Assembly (NCBI RefSeq): GCF_036346855.1 | Contig: NZ_CP107841.1 | Coordinates: 5,646,001 to 5,710,000 of the forward strand | Reading direction: 5' to 3' | DNA length: 64,000 nt | From: Streptomyces europaeiscabiei | GTDB lineage: Bacteria > Actinomycetota > Actinomycetes > Streptomycetales > Streptomycetaceae | Shown here: piece after piece, positions 47,359 to 55,265 of the stretch | How positions within the stretch are numbered: the stretch's first letter is position 1 | How the letters are laid out: each line of letters starts with the position of its first letter | The notes under the pieces: model-generated | The model's input: only the letters and a program-made list of their open reading frames with translations | Database searches by the model: none | What the model was told of the DNA's origin: nothing | Program-made: the position numbers and the translations under genes

Positions 47359-47888
47359 GCGCCGAGGAGGCCGTGACGGGCGGCGACGCGATCGTCCGCG
47401 AGAACCTCACCTACGAGGCGTTCGGCACCGCCGTACGCGAACTCGCGCAGACCATCGCCGACGACGGGTACGAGCCCGACATAGTGCTGTCCATCGCCCG
47501 GGGCGGCGTGTTCGTCGCCGGCGGGCTCGCCTACGCCCTGGACTGCAAGAACATCCACCTCGTGAACGTGGAGTTCTACACCGGTGTCGGCACGACCCTC
47601 GACATGCCCGTCATGCTCGCGCCCGTCCCGAACGCGATCGACTTCTCCGACAAGAAGGTCCTGATCACGGACGACGTCGCCGACACGGGCAAGACGCTCA
47701 AGCTCGTCCACGACTTCTGCCTCGACGCCGTGGCCGAGGTCCGGTCCGCCGTGATCTATGAGAAGTCCCACTCCCTCGTGAAGTGCGAGTACGTGTGGAA
47801 GCGGACCGATGACTCGGTCTGGATTAATTTCCCATGGTCGGTTGAGCCGCCCATCACCAGGAAGCACACCACCGTTTTGGACGCGTAA
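47355..47888 (+). CDS. Phosphoribosyltransferase (type I PRTase fold)
   Basis: GTG at 47355 overlaps the dcd stop. The 177-residue protein has the PRPP-binding loop [14 protein letters not shown] near residue 100 and [22 protein letters not shown] near 40. It is similar to purine or xanthine PRTases, but the base specificity cannot be read from sequence. It is coupled to dcd in a nucleotide salvage context. Confidence 0.88.
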   Translation: MSAEEAVTGGDAIVRENLTYEAFGTAVRELAQTIADDGYEPDIVLSIARGGVFVAGGLAYALDCKNIHLVNVEFYTGVGTTLDMPVMLAPVPNAIDFSDKKVLITDDVADTGKTLKLVHDFCLDAVAEVRSAVIYEKSHSLVKCEYVWKRTDDSVWINFPWSVEPPITRKHTTVLDA

Positions 47889-47994
47889 GACCAGGTCACA
47901 GCCCTTGGCCCGCACCTTCGGGTGAGGGTCTCTGCGTGTGTGGAGAGACGGCAGCCCCGGCGTGGCGGTCGCGGCTTTACCCCCGGCAAGGGCC

Positions 47995-48127
47995 CCAACT
48001 GGGGTGGTGGGCTGTGTACAGGAGAGGTCACCTGCGTTCATGGGTGGCCGGTCGTGAGAGCGACCACCGGCTTCGGTCCCGGCTGAACGGCCGTGAACGG
48101 TGCTGAATGAGAAGGAAACCGAGACGG
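47995..48127. repeat. Repeat module R2, copy 2
   Basis: Shared words with copy 1 are AACTGGGGTGGTGGGCTGTG, CACCTGCGTTCATG and TGAACGG-ccg-TGAACGG-tgc-TGAATGA-gaa-GGAAACC (48083-48119). It fills the gap between the phosphoribosyltransferase gene and the next small gene; the rest of 47889-48223 holds nothing I recognise. Confidence 0.6.
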
Positions 48128-48223
48128 ACATTCTCCTGGGGGAGCGGCCGGCACTCGCGTTGGATCAGGGGCCGCCAGAAAAGCGGTTCTACGTGATGCC
48201 GTACCGGTGCGAGACTGCCTGGC

Positions 48224-48778
48224 GTGCCTCGACCCGAACTCTCAGAGCTTGATTACCTGCGCGAGATTGAGCGGCTGGCCAAGGCGGTGACCACTGCGGC
48301 GTTCGCCGAGGGCCACCTGACCTACGAGCCGGACGCGGACGATGCCACGCCGCTGCAGCGAGCCGTCAACGCACTCGCCCGTGAGATCCGGCACTACCAC
48401 TTTCCCGGCGACGGCTGTTTGCCCGAGGAGGAGGACCGGCCCACGGTGCGATTGGCGGGCGTGGTCGTACTCAGGCCTGCTTCTATGCCTTCAGGTGTGG
48501 AGGAGACCTATGAGGAGGCGTGTGTCCGACTTGATCTTGAGGCCCGTGCTGAGGGCTGGGCGTTGTGGAACACCTGGGGCAAGGGCGGGGCCCGGGTCAC
48601 CATGGTGGTCTCGTCGGTCGACACAACAGTTGGGCTGGTGGCGAACTGGGCTCGCGGCAGGGTCGTGTACCCGGTGACCCCAGTGCCATCCCAGATAGCC
48701 CGGATCCAACAGGGCTGGGCCGGCCCCATGACGTTCTCACCTCTGGGAGCCGAACGGCTGGGCCTCACCGGGCAGTGA
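48224..48778 (+). CDS. Hypothetical 184-residue protein
   Basis: GTG at 48224 opens MPRPELSELDYLREIERLAKAVTT. The protein is soluble, mixed alpha/beta in appearance, with VRLAGVVVLRP, GARVTMVVSSVDTTVGLVANW and a C-terminal IQQGWAGPMTFSPLG. No catalytic motif is recognised. It lies between repeat module R2 (copy 2) and an att-flank module (copy 2), a one-gene cassette. Third-position GC is lower than in dcd, in keeping with acquired DNA. Confidence 0.6.
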   Translation: MPRPELSELDYLREIERLAKAVTTAAFAEGHLTYEPDADDATPLQRAVNALAREIRHYHFPGDGCLPEEEDRPTVRLAGVVVLRPASMPSGVEETYEEACVRLDLEARAEGWALWNTWGKGGARVTMVVSSVDTTVGLVANWARGRVVYPVTPVPSQIARIQQGWAGPMTFSPLGAERLGLTGQ

Positions 48779-48810
48779 CCTGCGAGCCCCTAGCGGAACG
48801 CGAGCCCTCA

Positions 48811-48951
48811 GCTTGGGAAGCTGCGTCCCTTTGTGCGCTGTTGGCGCGCTGAACTGGGCGAATGGCTGAGCCGGAACCTCGTCGGGCTCGGCTGCTTTTA
48901 CCGCGACTCCCCGCTCGATCTGGTGCGGCTGTGGTGCAGTGGCGTGGGCCC
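48811..48951. repeat. att-flank module, copy 2 (site D)
   Basis: It begins CCTCAGCTTGGGAAGCTGCG and continues with words shared with copies 1 and 3 (ACTGGGCGAA, CGTCGGGCTCGGCTGC, CTCGATCTGGTGCGGCTGTGGTG). The tRNA acceptor and T arm are only vaguely preserved in the preceding bases (GGAACGCGAGCC). Confidence 0.6.
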
Positions 48952-48960
48952 AGGAGGTGA

Positions 48961-49275
48961 TCAGCTGGGTACGTGCCATTCATCGAGTCTGATCTTCACC
49001 TGACGGTTGTGATCTGCGTGCCAGATCACCTCACCGGCGACAGCGGCGCCCACGGCGGGCAGTTCCATGTGGTGAGGCATAGCGGTGATCTCGGCGAGGC
49101 CGACGGCATTCGGTATGCCATCGAGCAGAAGGAAGACGCCGAACGGCTGTCGGCCGATGACTCGTCCGCTGACCTGAGATCCAAGCGGCAGTGCAGAGAC
49201 GGTTGCTGGCCAGCTCCGGTCTACGGCATCCGGAGCAGGCACCTGGGAGCGGTCCGGCCAACTGAACTCGGGCAT
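48961..49275 (-). CDS. Small S1-like RNA-binding domain protein
   Basis: The 104-residue product has the S1/OB pattern LGSQVSGRVIGRQPFGVFLLLDGIPNAVGLAEI ... VGAAVAGEVIWHADHNRQVKIRLDEW over residues 32-100, with a short proline-rich N-terminus. A free-standing S1 domain of this size likely binds RNA or the ribosome. It sits between att-flank copy 2 and R2 copy 3. Together with the S1 fusion at 10.3 kb it is the second S1 protein in this window, but the two are not obviously paralogous beyond the fold. Confidence 0.7.
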   Translation of the reverse strand: MPEFSWPDRSQVPAPDAVDRSWPATVSALPLGSQVSGRVIGRQPFGVFLLLDGIPNAVGLAEITAMPHHMELPAVGAAVAGEVIWHADHNRQVKIRLDEWHVPS

Positions 49276-49359
49276 CGGCCAATCATGGCTAAACCGGCGA
49301 GGGTTGTCGACGGCCGGTCTCGAAACGCCCGACCGCTCAGGCGCGGGCCCAACCCGCTC

Positions 49360-49500
49360 TCCAACTGTGGTGGTGGCGTGGAGGGCTGTGTGCTGGGGCG
49401 TTCACCTGGGTTCATCCAAGGTTGATCGCCAACGTGAGTCGGCCTCGTGGTCTCCGTTGACCGGCCGTGAACGCAACTGAATGAGACGGAAACTGAGGCG
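49360..49500. repeat. Repeat module R2, copy 3
   Basis: Shared words are CCAACTGTGGTGGTGG, GGGCTGTGTGCTGGGGCGTT, CACCTGGGTTCATC and TGACCGG-ccg-TGAACGC-aac-TGAATGA-gac-GGAAACT. The order and spacing equal copies 1 and 2. Confidence 0.6.
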
Positions 49501-49546
49501 GGTCCCTGGCGGGTGATGCCTCCCGTGCAGGCTCACAGACCTTCGT

Positions 49547-50098
49547 CTAGAGCCGCTTCAGGTTCCGGTCCAGGATCGCCCGAAGCCGGTCAACGTCACC
49601 GCGGTCCTGGGCGCCCCGCTTGGGCAGCACCGCAACTCCGGCCGCGCGGTCGCCACCCAGCAGCACGAAGAGCCCGGGCGTCTCCAGATACTCCCGGAAC
49701 ACCGTCCAGTCCACGGTGAAGGACACCCGCTCGCCGGTGCTGACCGCGCCGTGGTCGTCGGCCACCATGCGGCACTGCCCGTACGGCTCCACGATGCTGA
49801 ACATCCGGCGGGCCATGGTGCGCAGCCCTCGCACAGTGGCCCAGAACGCAACTGGCACGGCGAGTACCAGCGAGATGATCCACACGGGCAGCGGGGCATC
49901 CTGGAGAACCGAGAAGACGCTCACGGCGATTAGCGCCACGAGCGGCGCCATGAGGGCCTGGGCCCGCCCCGACGGTGACCGTCGAGCTCGTGCACGGAGC
50001 GCCTCTTCGAAGTCCGCTGCCGTTGGCCTGTAGACGAACTCCACGGCCGTACCGGAATCCGTGTGCTGGTGTGAGGGGTCCCCGCCCTTGCTGTCCAT
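49547..50098 (-). CDS. YcxB-like membrane protein
   Basis: The internal ATG at 50098 gives 183 residues starting MDSKGGDPSHQHTDSG; the longer frame beyond would run through the att-flank module. VEFVYRPTAADFEEALRA is followed by two membrane segments (LMAPLVALIAVSVFSVLQ; VWIISLVLAVPVAFWATV) and a cytosolic C-terminal domain with VDWTVFREYLETPGLFVLLGGDRAAGVAVLPKRGA. This is the YcxB C-terminal pattern, of unknown function. It lies between R2 copy 3 and att-flank copy 3. Confidence 0.65.
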   Translation of the reverse strand: MDSKGGDPSHQHTDSGTAVEFVYRPTAADFEEALRARARRSPSGRAQALMAPLVALIAVSVFSVLQDAPLPVWIISLVLAVPVAFWATVRGLRTMARRMFSIVEPYGQCRMVADDHGAVSTGERVSFTVDWTVFREYLETPGLFVLLGGDRAAGVAVLPKRGAQDRGDVDRLRAILDRNLKRL

Positions 50099-50176
50099 GG
50101 GCAGGGATCGTAGCGAGGAGCTGTGAGGCGGATCCGACCAGTTGGGCCAAGGTCCACCGCGCCCTTGGCTATCGCC

Positions 50177-50332
50177 GGGCACGATTGGGCACGCAGCTTG
50201 GGAAGCTGCGGTCATTTGCGGCGGTTTCGGCGGTTGGCCTGGGCGAACGGCTACGGCGTGGCCTCGTCGGGCTCGGCTGCCTTCCCCGTGGTTCCCTGCT
50301 GTTTCCCGCTCGATCTGGTGCGCTTGTGGTGC
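50177..50332. repeat. att-flank module, copy 3 (site E), with GGGCACG pair
   Basis: GGGCACGATTGGGCACG (50177-50193) joins directly to CAGCTTGGGAAGCTGCGGTCATTTGCGGC and then about 120 bases alignable with copies 1 and 2. Here the anticodon-arm palindrome is the only tRNA part left. Confidence 0.65.
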
Positions 50333-50436
50333 GCGTTCCGCTGTGGCGCCCTGGCCGTGTCGGCGCGCTGACCGATGTCGCCGAGGTGGCTTCTCCTGCT
50401 GCGGGGCTCCCACAAGGGTTCTGCTTGAATCGGCCC

Positions 50437-50739
50437 ATGACTTCCGTTGGGGCGCCGGGCGAGACACAAGAGACGAAGGAGCTCGCGGTCTGGTTCGGCG
50501 GGGCGTCCGTGGCGTGCTGGTTCTGCTGCCCCTTCTGGATGCTCGTCTGTTTCCTCACGCTGCCCATGGCCCTCGTCGGCGTTGTGCGGGCCTACCTCGA
50601 GTACCAGGCGTCAGCGCATGGCCGAGCGAGCAGGTCGCGAGCCGTGGTGGGTGGTGTGTTGTCCCTCCTGGGAGGAACAGCGGCGATCGCCTACATGATC
50701 TTTCTAGCCACCCACCCGGACCTTCCCGTCCAGGAGTAG
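50437..50739 (+). CDS. Small two-segment membrane protein
   Basis: ATG at 50437 gives 100 residues: a polar N-terminus (TSVGAPGETQETKELAVW), a first membrane stretch (GASVACWFCCPFWMLVCFLTL, rich in cysteine), a basic loop (ASAHGRASRSRA) and a second stretch (VVGGVLSLLGGTAAIAYMIFLA). No family is recognised. It is a single gene between att-flank copy 3 and a partial R2 copy. Confidence 0.55.
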   Translation: MTSVGAPGETQETKELAVWFGGASVACWFCCPFWMLVCFLTLPMALVGVVRAYLEYQASAHGRASRSRAVVGGVLSLLGGTAAIAYMIFLATHPDLPVQE

Positions 50740-50780
50740 TGGTACCGCCAATCATGCTGCGCTCTCTTGCCCACCCGCTT

Positions 50781-50830
50781 GCCGACTGTGTCGGTGGGGC
50801 CTTGGGCTGTGTGCGGGGGCGTTCACCGCT
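50781..50830. repeat. Repeat module R2, partial copy 4
   Basis: GACTGTGTCGGTGGGGCCTTGGGCTGTGTGCGGGGGCGTTCACC matches the left half of the module. The phased heptamer half is absent; the next gene's 3' end follows directly. Confidence 0.45.
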
Positions 50831-51227
50831 CCTCCCCAGGTGGGATGAGGCGATCGGCGCTCTCCGCGTCGTCCACGTGCCCGTGGGTGTCGACGGTGAT
50901 GGGCGTGGCCCGGCCCGTGGAGGTGATCAGCCATGCAAGCACCTGCTCGGTCAACGGGTCGTTGTCGGGTCCCTCGTCCTTCCAGAACGCGCGCCAGCCC
51001 CCTCCTGGGATGGCTGCCACCACCTGGTCGGCATGCTCCAGGTGGGAGAAGTCCGGGTAGTCCGTCACCGGGCGGCGGGTGCCGCGTTTGGGATCGACCA
51101 CAAGGGCAACGCCCGTCGCCTCCTCCCAGGCGTCCACGTGCACTGTCCGACCGATCATCGTCTCCGTGCCGGTGAAGATCGCGAGCCAACCTGTCCCGTT
51201 GAAGTAGCGCATGCGGTCATCGTCCAT
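50823..51227 (-). CDS. Hypothetical 134-residue protein
   Basis: ATG at 51227 starts MDDDRMRYFNGTGWLAIFTGTE. The soluble protein continues with ATGVALVVDPKRGTRRPVTDYPDFSHLEHA and ends LTEQVLAWLITSTGRATPITV. The last segment resembles DEVLARLVTAEGRATPVL in the frame at 53210-53542, so the two may belong to one uncharacterised family. No function is recognised. The longer open frame beyond the ATG is low complexity. Confidence 0.55.
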   Translation of the reverse strand: MDDDRMRYFNGTGWLAIFTGTETMIGRTVHVDAWEEATGVALVVDPKRGTRRPVTDYPDFSHLEHADQVVAAIPGGGWRAFWKDEGPDNDPLTEQVLAWLITSTGRATPITVDTHGHVDDAESADRLIPPGEER

Positions 51228-52036
51228 GACGGCGCCGGCCTCGACGTAGGAGTGAACCGCTCGGGGATCGGTGGAGGCTTCATGCGTTGACTCCAGCTGC
51301 CGGTCGGGGCTGGAGCCGAGCGTTCTGATCCGGGTGCGAGCCCCGGGCGGTGTCCTCCCCGGCCGGGACTGTATGCGTGTGGTGGCGCGTGCCTGGCGGG
51401 CGGCTGGATGCGTTGACCCCGTCACGGATGAAGACGAGCAAGTCGACCTTGATGGGACCGAGTTCGCCCCCATGGATCACACCGCCGAGCGGCTGGCCTT
51501 TCTGGCACTGGCCGAGGCACACGGTCTGCTCTCGCTGCTGTTGACCGTCGCCCAGGACGACGGGCCGGTCTCGTCGCAGGCGGACCGGCCGGCCTGCGCG
51601 GGAGATCGCCGCACACATCCCGTCAGAGAACTGACTTCGTCGGCGACAGCGGCCCTGAAAACCGTGTGACGGCCGCGCGATGCGTCCGAGTGCGCAGATG
51701 CAGCCAGGCTGTTACTCACTTACGGGTGACGGGCCAGATCCTGAGGGGGTGGCGTGCTGCGGCGATCAAAAGGCACGGCCCCGCTCCCGCTACGGCGGAT
51801 CATCTGTCGAGGCGTCAACCTCGCACGTACGAGATATAAATGGACATTGCAGTCGACAGTCACAGAAATGTGGGCAACAGGTAACACGGTCCATGTTTTC
51901 CCCTCAATTCCTGCACGCGGTGGACAGAGTGTGGTCAGCGGCCAAACCGGCCGCCACCGCACACCGCACCGACTCCCACGGTGGCTCACAAAGGTCGCCA
52001 TCGCAGGGAGGGTGCCCGCACCATGCAGGGGACTCC
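51228..52036. other. Intergenic, no well-supported gene
   Basis: A plus-strand frame ending at 51669 (MDHTAERLAFLALAEAHGLLSLLLTVA from 51472) looks partly protein-like and could be a small helical protein or a fragment. Bases 51830-51900 are distinctly AT-rich and probably contain the promoter of the lamin-tail gene. Nothing else stands out. Confidence 0.35.
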
Positions 52037-52582
52037 ATGTCTGCTTCCTCTCTCATCACCGGCCGCCGCCTGGTTGCTGCTGTGCTCGCGGCCGGCGCTG
52101 CCATCGGGGTGGCGGCGCTGCCGGCACCGGCCGCCGACCACGACCGCAGCGCCCGCCCGAAGGTGGAGATCTCGGCCGTCCAGTACGACTCCCCGGGACG
52201 CGACGACCGCTCGCGCCGGTCGCTGAACAAGGAGTGGGTGGAGCTGACCAACACCACACGCCGAACCGTCAACCTCGACGGCTGGACTCTCGAAGAAGAC
52301 GAGGACGGCCACACCTACACCTTCGACCACTACCGCCTGGCCGGCCGCGCCACGGTCCGCATTCACACGGGCCAGGGCCGCGACACCCGCACCGACCTCT
52401 TCCAGGACCGCCGCAACTACGTGTGGGACAACCGCTCCGACACCGCCACCCTGCGCAACGACCGCGGCCGCTTCATCGACAACGAGTCCTGGGGCCACAA
52501 CCGCCACCACGGTGACAACCGCCACCACGGTGACAACCGCCACCACGGTGACAACCGCCACCACGGCGACAACCGCCACTGA
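52037..52582 (+). CDS. Secreted lamin-tail domain protein with His-rich repeat tail
   Basis: ATG at 52037 starts a Sec signal peptide (SLITGRRLVAAVLAAGAAIGVAALPAPAA). Residues about 38-150 are a lamin-tail (LTD) beta sandwich: VEISAVQYDSPG, NKEWVELTNTTRRTVNLDGWTLEEDEDGHTY and NYVWDNRSDTATLRNDRG. The last 28 residues are repeats of HHGDNR encoded by 4.5 copies of an 18-base unit (52499-52579). LTD proteins in actinobacteria are exported and often tied to nucleases or surface adhesion. The His/Asp tail could bind metal. A strong terminator follows. Confidence 0.85.
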   Translation: MSASSLITGRRLVAAVLAAGAAIGVAALPAPAADHDRSARPKVEISAVQYDSPGRDDRSRRSLNKEWVELTNTTRRTVNLDGWTLEEDEDGHTYTFDHYRLAGRATVRIHTGQGRDTRTDLFQDRRNYVWDNRSDTATLRNDRGRFIDNESWGHNRHHGDNRHHGDNRHHGDNRHHGDNRH

Positions 52583-52639
52583 CCGCTCCCACACCACGCC
52601 GGTGACGTCTGAACGCCCCGCCCACGCGTGTACATAAAG

Positions 52640-52682
52640 CATCGGCGCGCCCGGCCCACTCCATGGGCCGGGCGCGCCGATG
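52640..52682 (+). terminator. 19-bp terminator hairpin
   Basis: CATCGGCGCGCCCGGCCCA (52640-52658) pairs perfectly with 52664-52682 across loop CTCCA, 57 bases after the lamin-tail gene. No gene is seen between here and 52858. Confidence 0.85.
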
Positions 52683-52858
52683 TCCAGCGCGTAGGGGCAC
52701 GCCTGTCCGAACCGATCGCCAGTCTGCCCGTAACGAATGACCACACGGCTCCTGTGCGCCTAGACCTTGACCCGCGAAGTCCGTCAGCTGCACTGCAACG
52801 GAATCATGGAGCTGACACAGGCTGCGAAACTCTCGCCTTCCTCAGCGCCTGGGTAGCT

Positions 52859-53200
52859 CTACAGGTCACCACGGGACTCGGTGTCGTCCCGCCCGAGGAC
52901 GACCGCTTGTGGTGTGGTGGCGGTGTCCTCGCTTGACGCCGCCGGCTCGTCGGGCTCTCCGTACATGCTGAACCGGAGGCGCTCCTGGGCGGCCTGGAGC
53001 CGCTCGGTGTAGTCGGGCATGAAGATCTCGGTCAGTGTCCCGTCCAGCGTTCCTGAGATGGTGTGGATCGGTGACCAGACGGCTCGGTCGCGAATGATCC
53101 CCTCAAGGTCGTCGGACCGGAACATCACCTGGTACAGCCAGTCCGACAGCACGAACGCCTGATCGTGCGTGAGTCTGATGGTGACCGCTTCATCGTCCAC
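52859..53200 (-). CDS. Hypothetical 113-residue protein
   Basis: The product begins MDDEAVTIRLTHDQAFVLSDWLYQVMF, continues DLEGIIRDRAVWSPIHTISGTLDGTLTEIFMPDYTERLQAAQERL and ends in an unstructured acidic tail. The helical character and length resemble small immunity-type proteins, but no family is assigned. It is transcribed alone on the minus strand. Confidence 0.6.
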   Translation of the reverse strand: MDDEAVTIRLTHDQAFVLSDWLYQVMFRSDDLEGIIRDRAVWSPIHTISGTLDGTLTEIFMPDYTERLQAAQERLRFSMYGEPDEPAASSEDTATTPQAVVLGRDDTESRGDL

Positions 53201-53209
53201 GGCCTCAAC

Positions 53210-53542
53210 CTAGCTGCCTTCACTCGTGGATTCATGGGCTTTGGCCGCCGGTGCGGGGACGGCACAGGGCAGGACAGGACGGGGGCAGGACGGGGGCAGG
53301 ACAGGGCAGGGCAGGGCAGGGCAGGGCAGGGCAGGGCAGTACGGTGCGGGGACTGAGGCGGCCTCGTGATGATGGAGGACGGGTGTGGCTCGCCCTTCGG
53401 CGGTGACGAGCCGTGCGAGTACCTCGTCGGTGAGAGCCGGTGATGGGTGCGTGCGGTTGCCGGCGTTGGTGTACGTCGTTGCTGTGCCGCAGGATCCGGA
53501 CCGGCTCGTGCAGAGGTCGAAGCCCCGGTCCATGCTCGTCAT
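53210..53542 (-). CDS. Possible degraded relative of the 50.8-kb hypothetical protein
   Basis: The frame encodes MDRGFDLCTSRSGSCGTA ... LTDEVLARLVTAEGRATPVLHHHEAA and then a cysteine/proline tail made by the GCAGG repeat tract at 53285-53339, which is unlikely to be functional. The middle resembles the C-terminus of the protein at 50823-51227. It is probably a truncated gene extended by repeat expansion. Confidence 0.3.
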   Translation of the reverse strand: MTSMDRGFDLCTSRSGSCGTATTYTNAGNRTHPSPALTDEVLARLVTAEGRATPVLHHHEAASVPAPYCPALPCPALPCPVLPPSCPRPVLPCAVPAPAAKAHESTSEGS

Positions 53543-53572
53543 GATCGGTTCGGATCCTCAACCTTCGGATCC

Positions 53573-54184
53573 TCAACCGCAGTCGACGTCGACCGGTCCC
53601 CCGCGGAGGACCGGATCGGTGCTCGTGCCGCTGATCTGCAGAAGACCGCCGTTCCGCCCCCACGCCAGTTCGTATGTTCCTGTGTCGATCGGCCGGTATC
53701 CATCGTCAACCGTCCAGGATCCCGACTCGCCCAGGGCCAGACCGGTACGCCCCACCGCGTACGCCTCACCACTGCCGATCACGAGAAAGGACGTCTCCCG
53801 CACCACGGCCGTGCAGCCTCCCGGCCCCGGCGGGCGCAACACGTGGTACTCCGCGTCGGAAACCAGGTCGTCCACCGCTCCCCACGCAGTGCCGAGCACT
53901 GCCGTGACGATCAGAAGACGGCTCCCCAACCGCGCCCACCCGGCTCTCTTCCGAGGAAGCCTCGAAGCGTCGGTCGGGAGGTCCACCCGGGTGAGGGCCC
54001 ATCGGAGAGCGAGCGACACGACAAGGAGAGCTGCACTCACGCCCCAGCCGGGGATCACCCGCCCCCGCACGACCAGCAGGAGGCTGCCCCAGCTCGCCGC
54101 GGCGGCGAGTGCCAGGATGCCGAGGCCAGTCGCCGTGGAGACGGCGGGCGACAACCTCACCCTGTGCTGTGCTGCTTCGGTCAT
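53573..54184 (-). CDS. Hypothetical membrane protein with extracytoplasmic domain
   Basis: The 203-residue protein has three predicted membrane segments (TGLGILALAAAASWGSLLLV; GWGVSAALLVVSLALRWAL; LGSRLLIVTAVLGTAWGAV) followed by a 100-residue outside domain with GPGGCTAVVRETSFLVIGSGEAYAV and SWTVDDGYRPIDTGTYELAW. No family is recognised. It is divergent from the DNA alkylation repair gene. Confidence 0.65.
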   Translation of the reverse strand: MTEAAQHRVRLSPAVSTATGLGILALAAAASWGSLLLVVRGRVIPGWGVSAALLVVSLALRWALTRVDLPTDASRLPRKRAGWARLGSRLLIVTAVLGTAWGAVDDLVSDAEYHVLRPPGPGGCTAVVRETSFLVIGSGEAYAVGRTGLALGESGSWTVDDGYRPIDTGTYELAWGRNGGLLQISGTSTDPVLRGGPVDVDCG

Positions 54185-54328
54185 GGCGGGTACGACTCCC
54201 CGAGCGCGCCGACAGTTGCTCTGTTCCGCGCCGGAACTCCCGCGTCAGATACGGCGACTGCTCTCGCCGAGTTGCATCCTGCCGAGTTTCATCCCTCGGA
54301 GGAACCTCGGGCGCTAGCGTCCGAGGGC

Positions 54329-55024
54329 ATGACGACTGGCGCCCTTCAGGAACTACGGTCCGAGCTGAGGGATCATGCGGAGCCCCGCGTTCGGGCGCAG
54401 CTGGTGCGGGTGCTCAGCCCCGCGGACGACGACGAGCTGCTCGGTGTGCGCGTTCCGGTGATGCGCGAACTGGCCCGGCAGTACCGGGAGTTGCCCCTGA
54501 CGGACGTGGACGTTCTGCTGCACAGCCGGGTGCATGAGGAGCGGTTCGCAGGTCTGCTGGTCCTGGCCGAGCGGATGCGCAGTGCGCGGGGTGCCGACCG
54601 GACGGAGCTGGTCGATTTCTATCTGGCACGCACCGATTGCGTGGACAACTGGGATCTGGTGGATGGTTCCGCGCATGTCGTGCTGGGGCCGTGGCTCCTG
54701 GACGGACCGTTGGATGTGCTGGACGACCTGGCCGGCTCGGCGCGGCTGTGGGACCGCAGGATCGCTGTGCTGGCCACGTTGGCACTGATCCGGGCCGGCC
54801 GCTTCGAGCCGACCTTCCGGCTCGTCCTCAGGCTGCGCCGGGATCCGGAGCCGCTGATCCACAAGGCGTTGGGGTGGATGCTGAGGGAGATCGGCCGCCG
54901 GGACGAGCGGGTGATGGTGGACTTCCTCGACCGGAACCATGCCGAGCTGCCGCGGATCACCGTGCGGTACGCGACCGAGCGCGTGGCACCGGGCCTGCGG
55001 GCCCGGTTCGTGAGGACGCGGTAG
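54329..55024 (+). CDS. AlkD-like DNA alkylation repair protein
   Basis: ATG at 54329 starts MTTGALQELRSELRDHAEP; the longer open frame from 53447 overlaps the membrane protein and is rejected. The 231-residue protein shows the HEAT-like repeats of the AlkD family: LGVRVPVMRELARQYRELPL, EERFAGLLVLAERM, DNWDLVDGSAHVVLGPWLL, DRRIAVLATLALIRAGRF and DPEPLIHKALGWMLREIGRRD. AlkD removes bulky or charged alkylated bases; the Trp-Asp pair in NWDLVD corresponds to the substrate-binding surface. Confidence 0.85.
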   Translation: MTTGALQELRSELRDHAEPRVRAQLVRVLSPADDDELLGVRVPVMRELARQYRELPLTDVDVLLHSRVHEERFAGLLVLAERMRSARGADRTELVDFYLARTDCVDNWDLVDGSAHVVLGPWLLDGPLDVLDDLAGSARLWDRRIAVLATLALIRAGRFEPTFRLVLRLRRDPEPLIHKALGWMLREIGRRDERVMVDFLDRNHAELPRITVRYATERVAPGLRARFVRTR

Positions 55025-55206
55025 GGCGGTAGGGCCTGTCCGGCGGGTCTGGCCGACGGAAGATCCAGGGTCCCTCGGCCCGGGGAAGCCGCGGGATTCC
55101 GATCCCGAGGACCGCAGTATGGGGCTGTGCAGGGGCCTGCGCAGGGATGCATGGGTGCCGGTGCCGGTGCCTGTGCCCATGCGTGTGCGTGTGCGGGCAT
55201 GCGGCA

Positions 55207-55239
55207 GGGCCCCCGGCGCAGTCACTGCGCCGGGGGCCC
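55207..55239. terminator. Bidirectional terminator hairpin
   Basis: GGGCCCCCGGCGCA pairs perfectly with TGCGCCGGGGGCCC across loop GTCAC, between the convergent AlkD-like and Yip1-like genes. The stretch 55100-55200 is a GT-rich low-complexity run. Confidence 0.8.
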
Positions 55240-55265
55240 CGTCCTGTCGTACGGAGGTGTCCCGC

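Noticed and set aside
52859..53200. A CRISPR or toxin-antitoxin context around the small genes near 53 kb
   Set aside because: The tandem GCAGG units are contiguous with no spacers, and no toxin motif is seen in the neighbouring small proteins.
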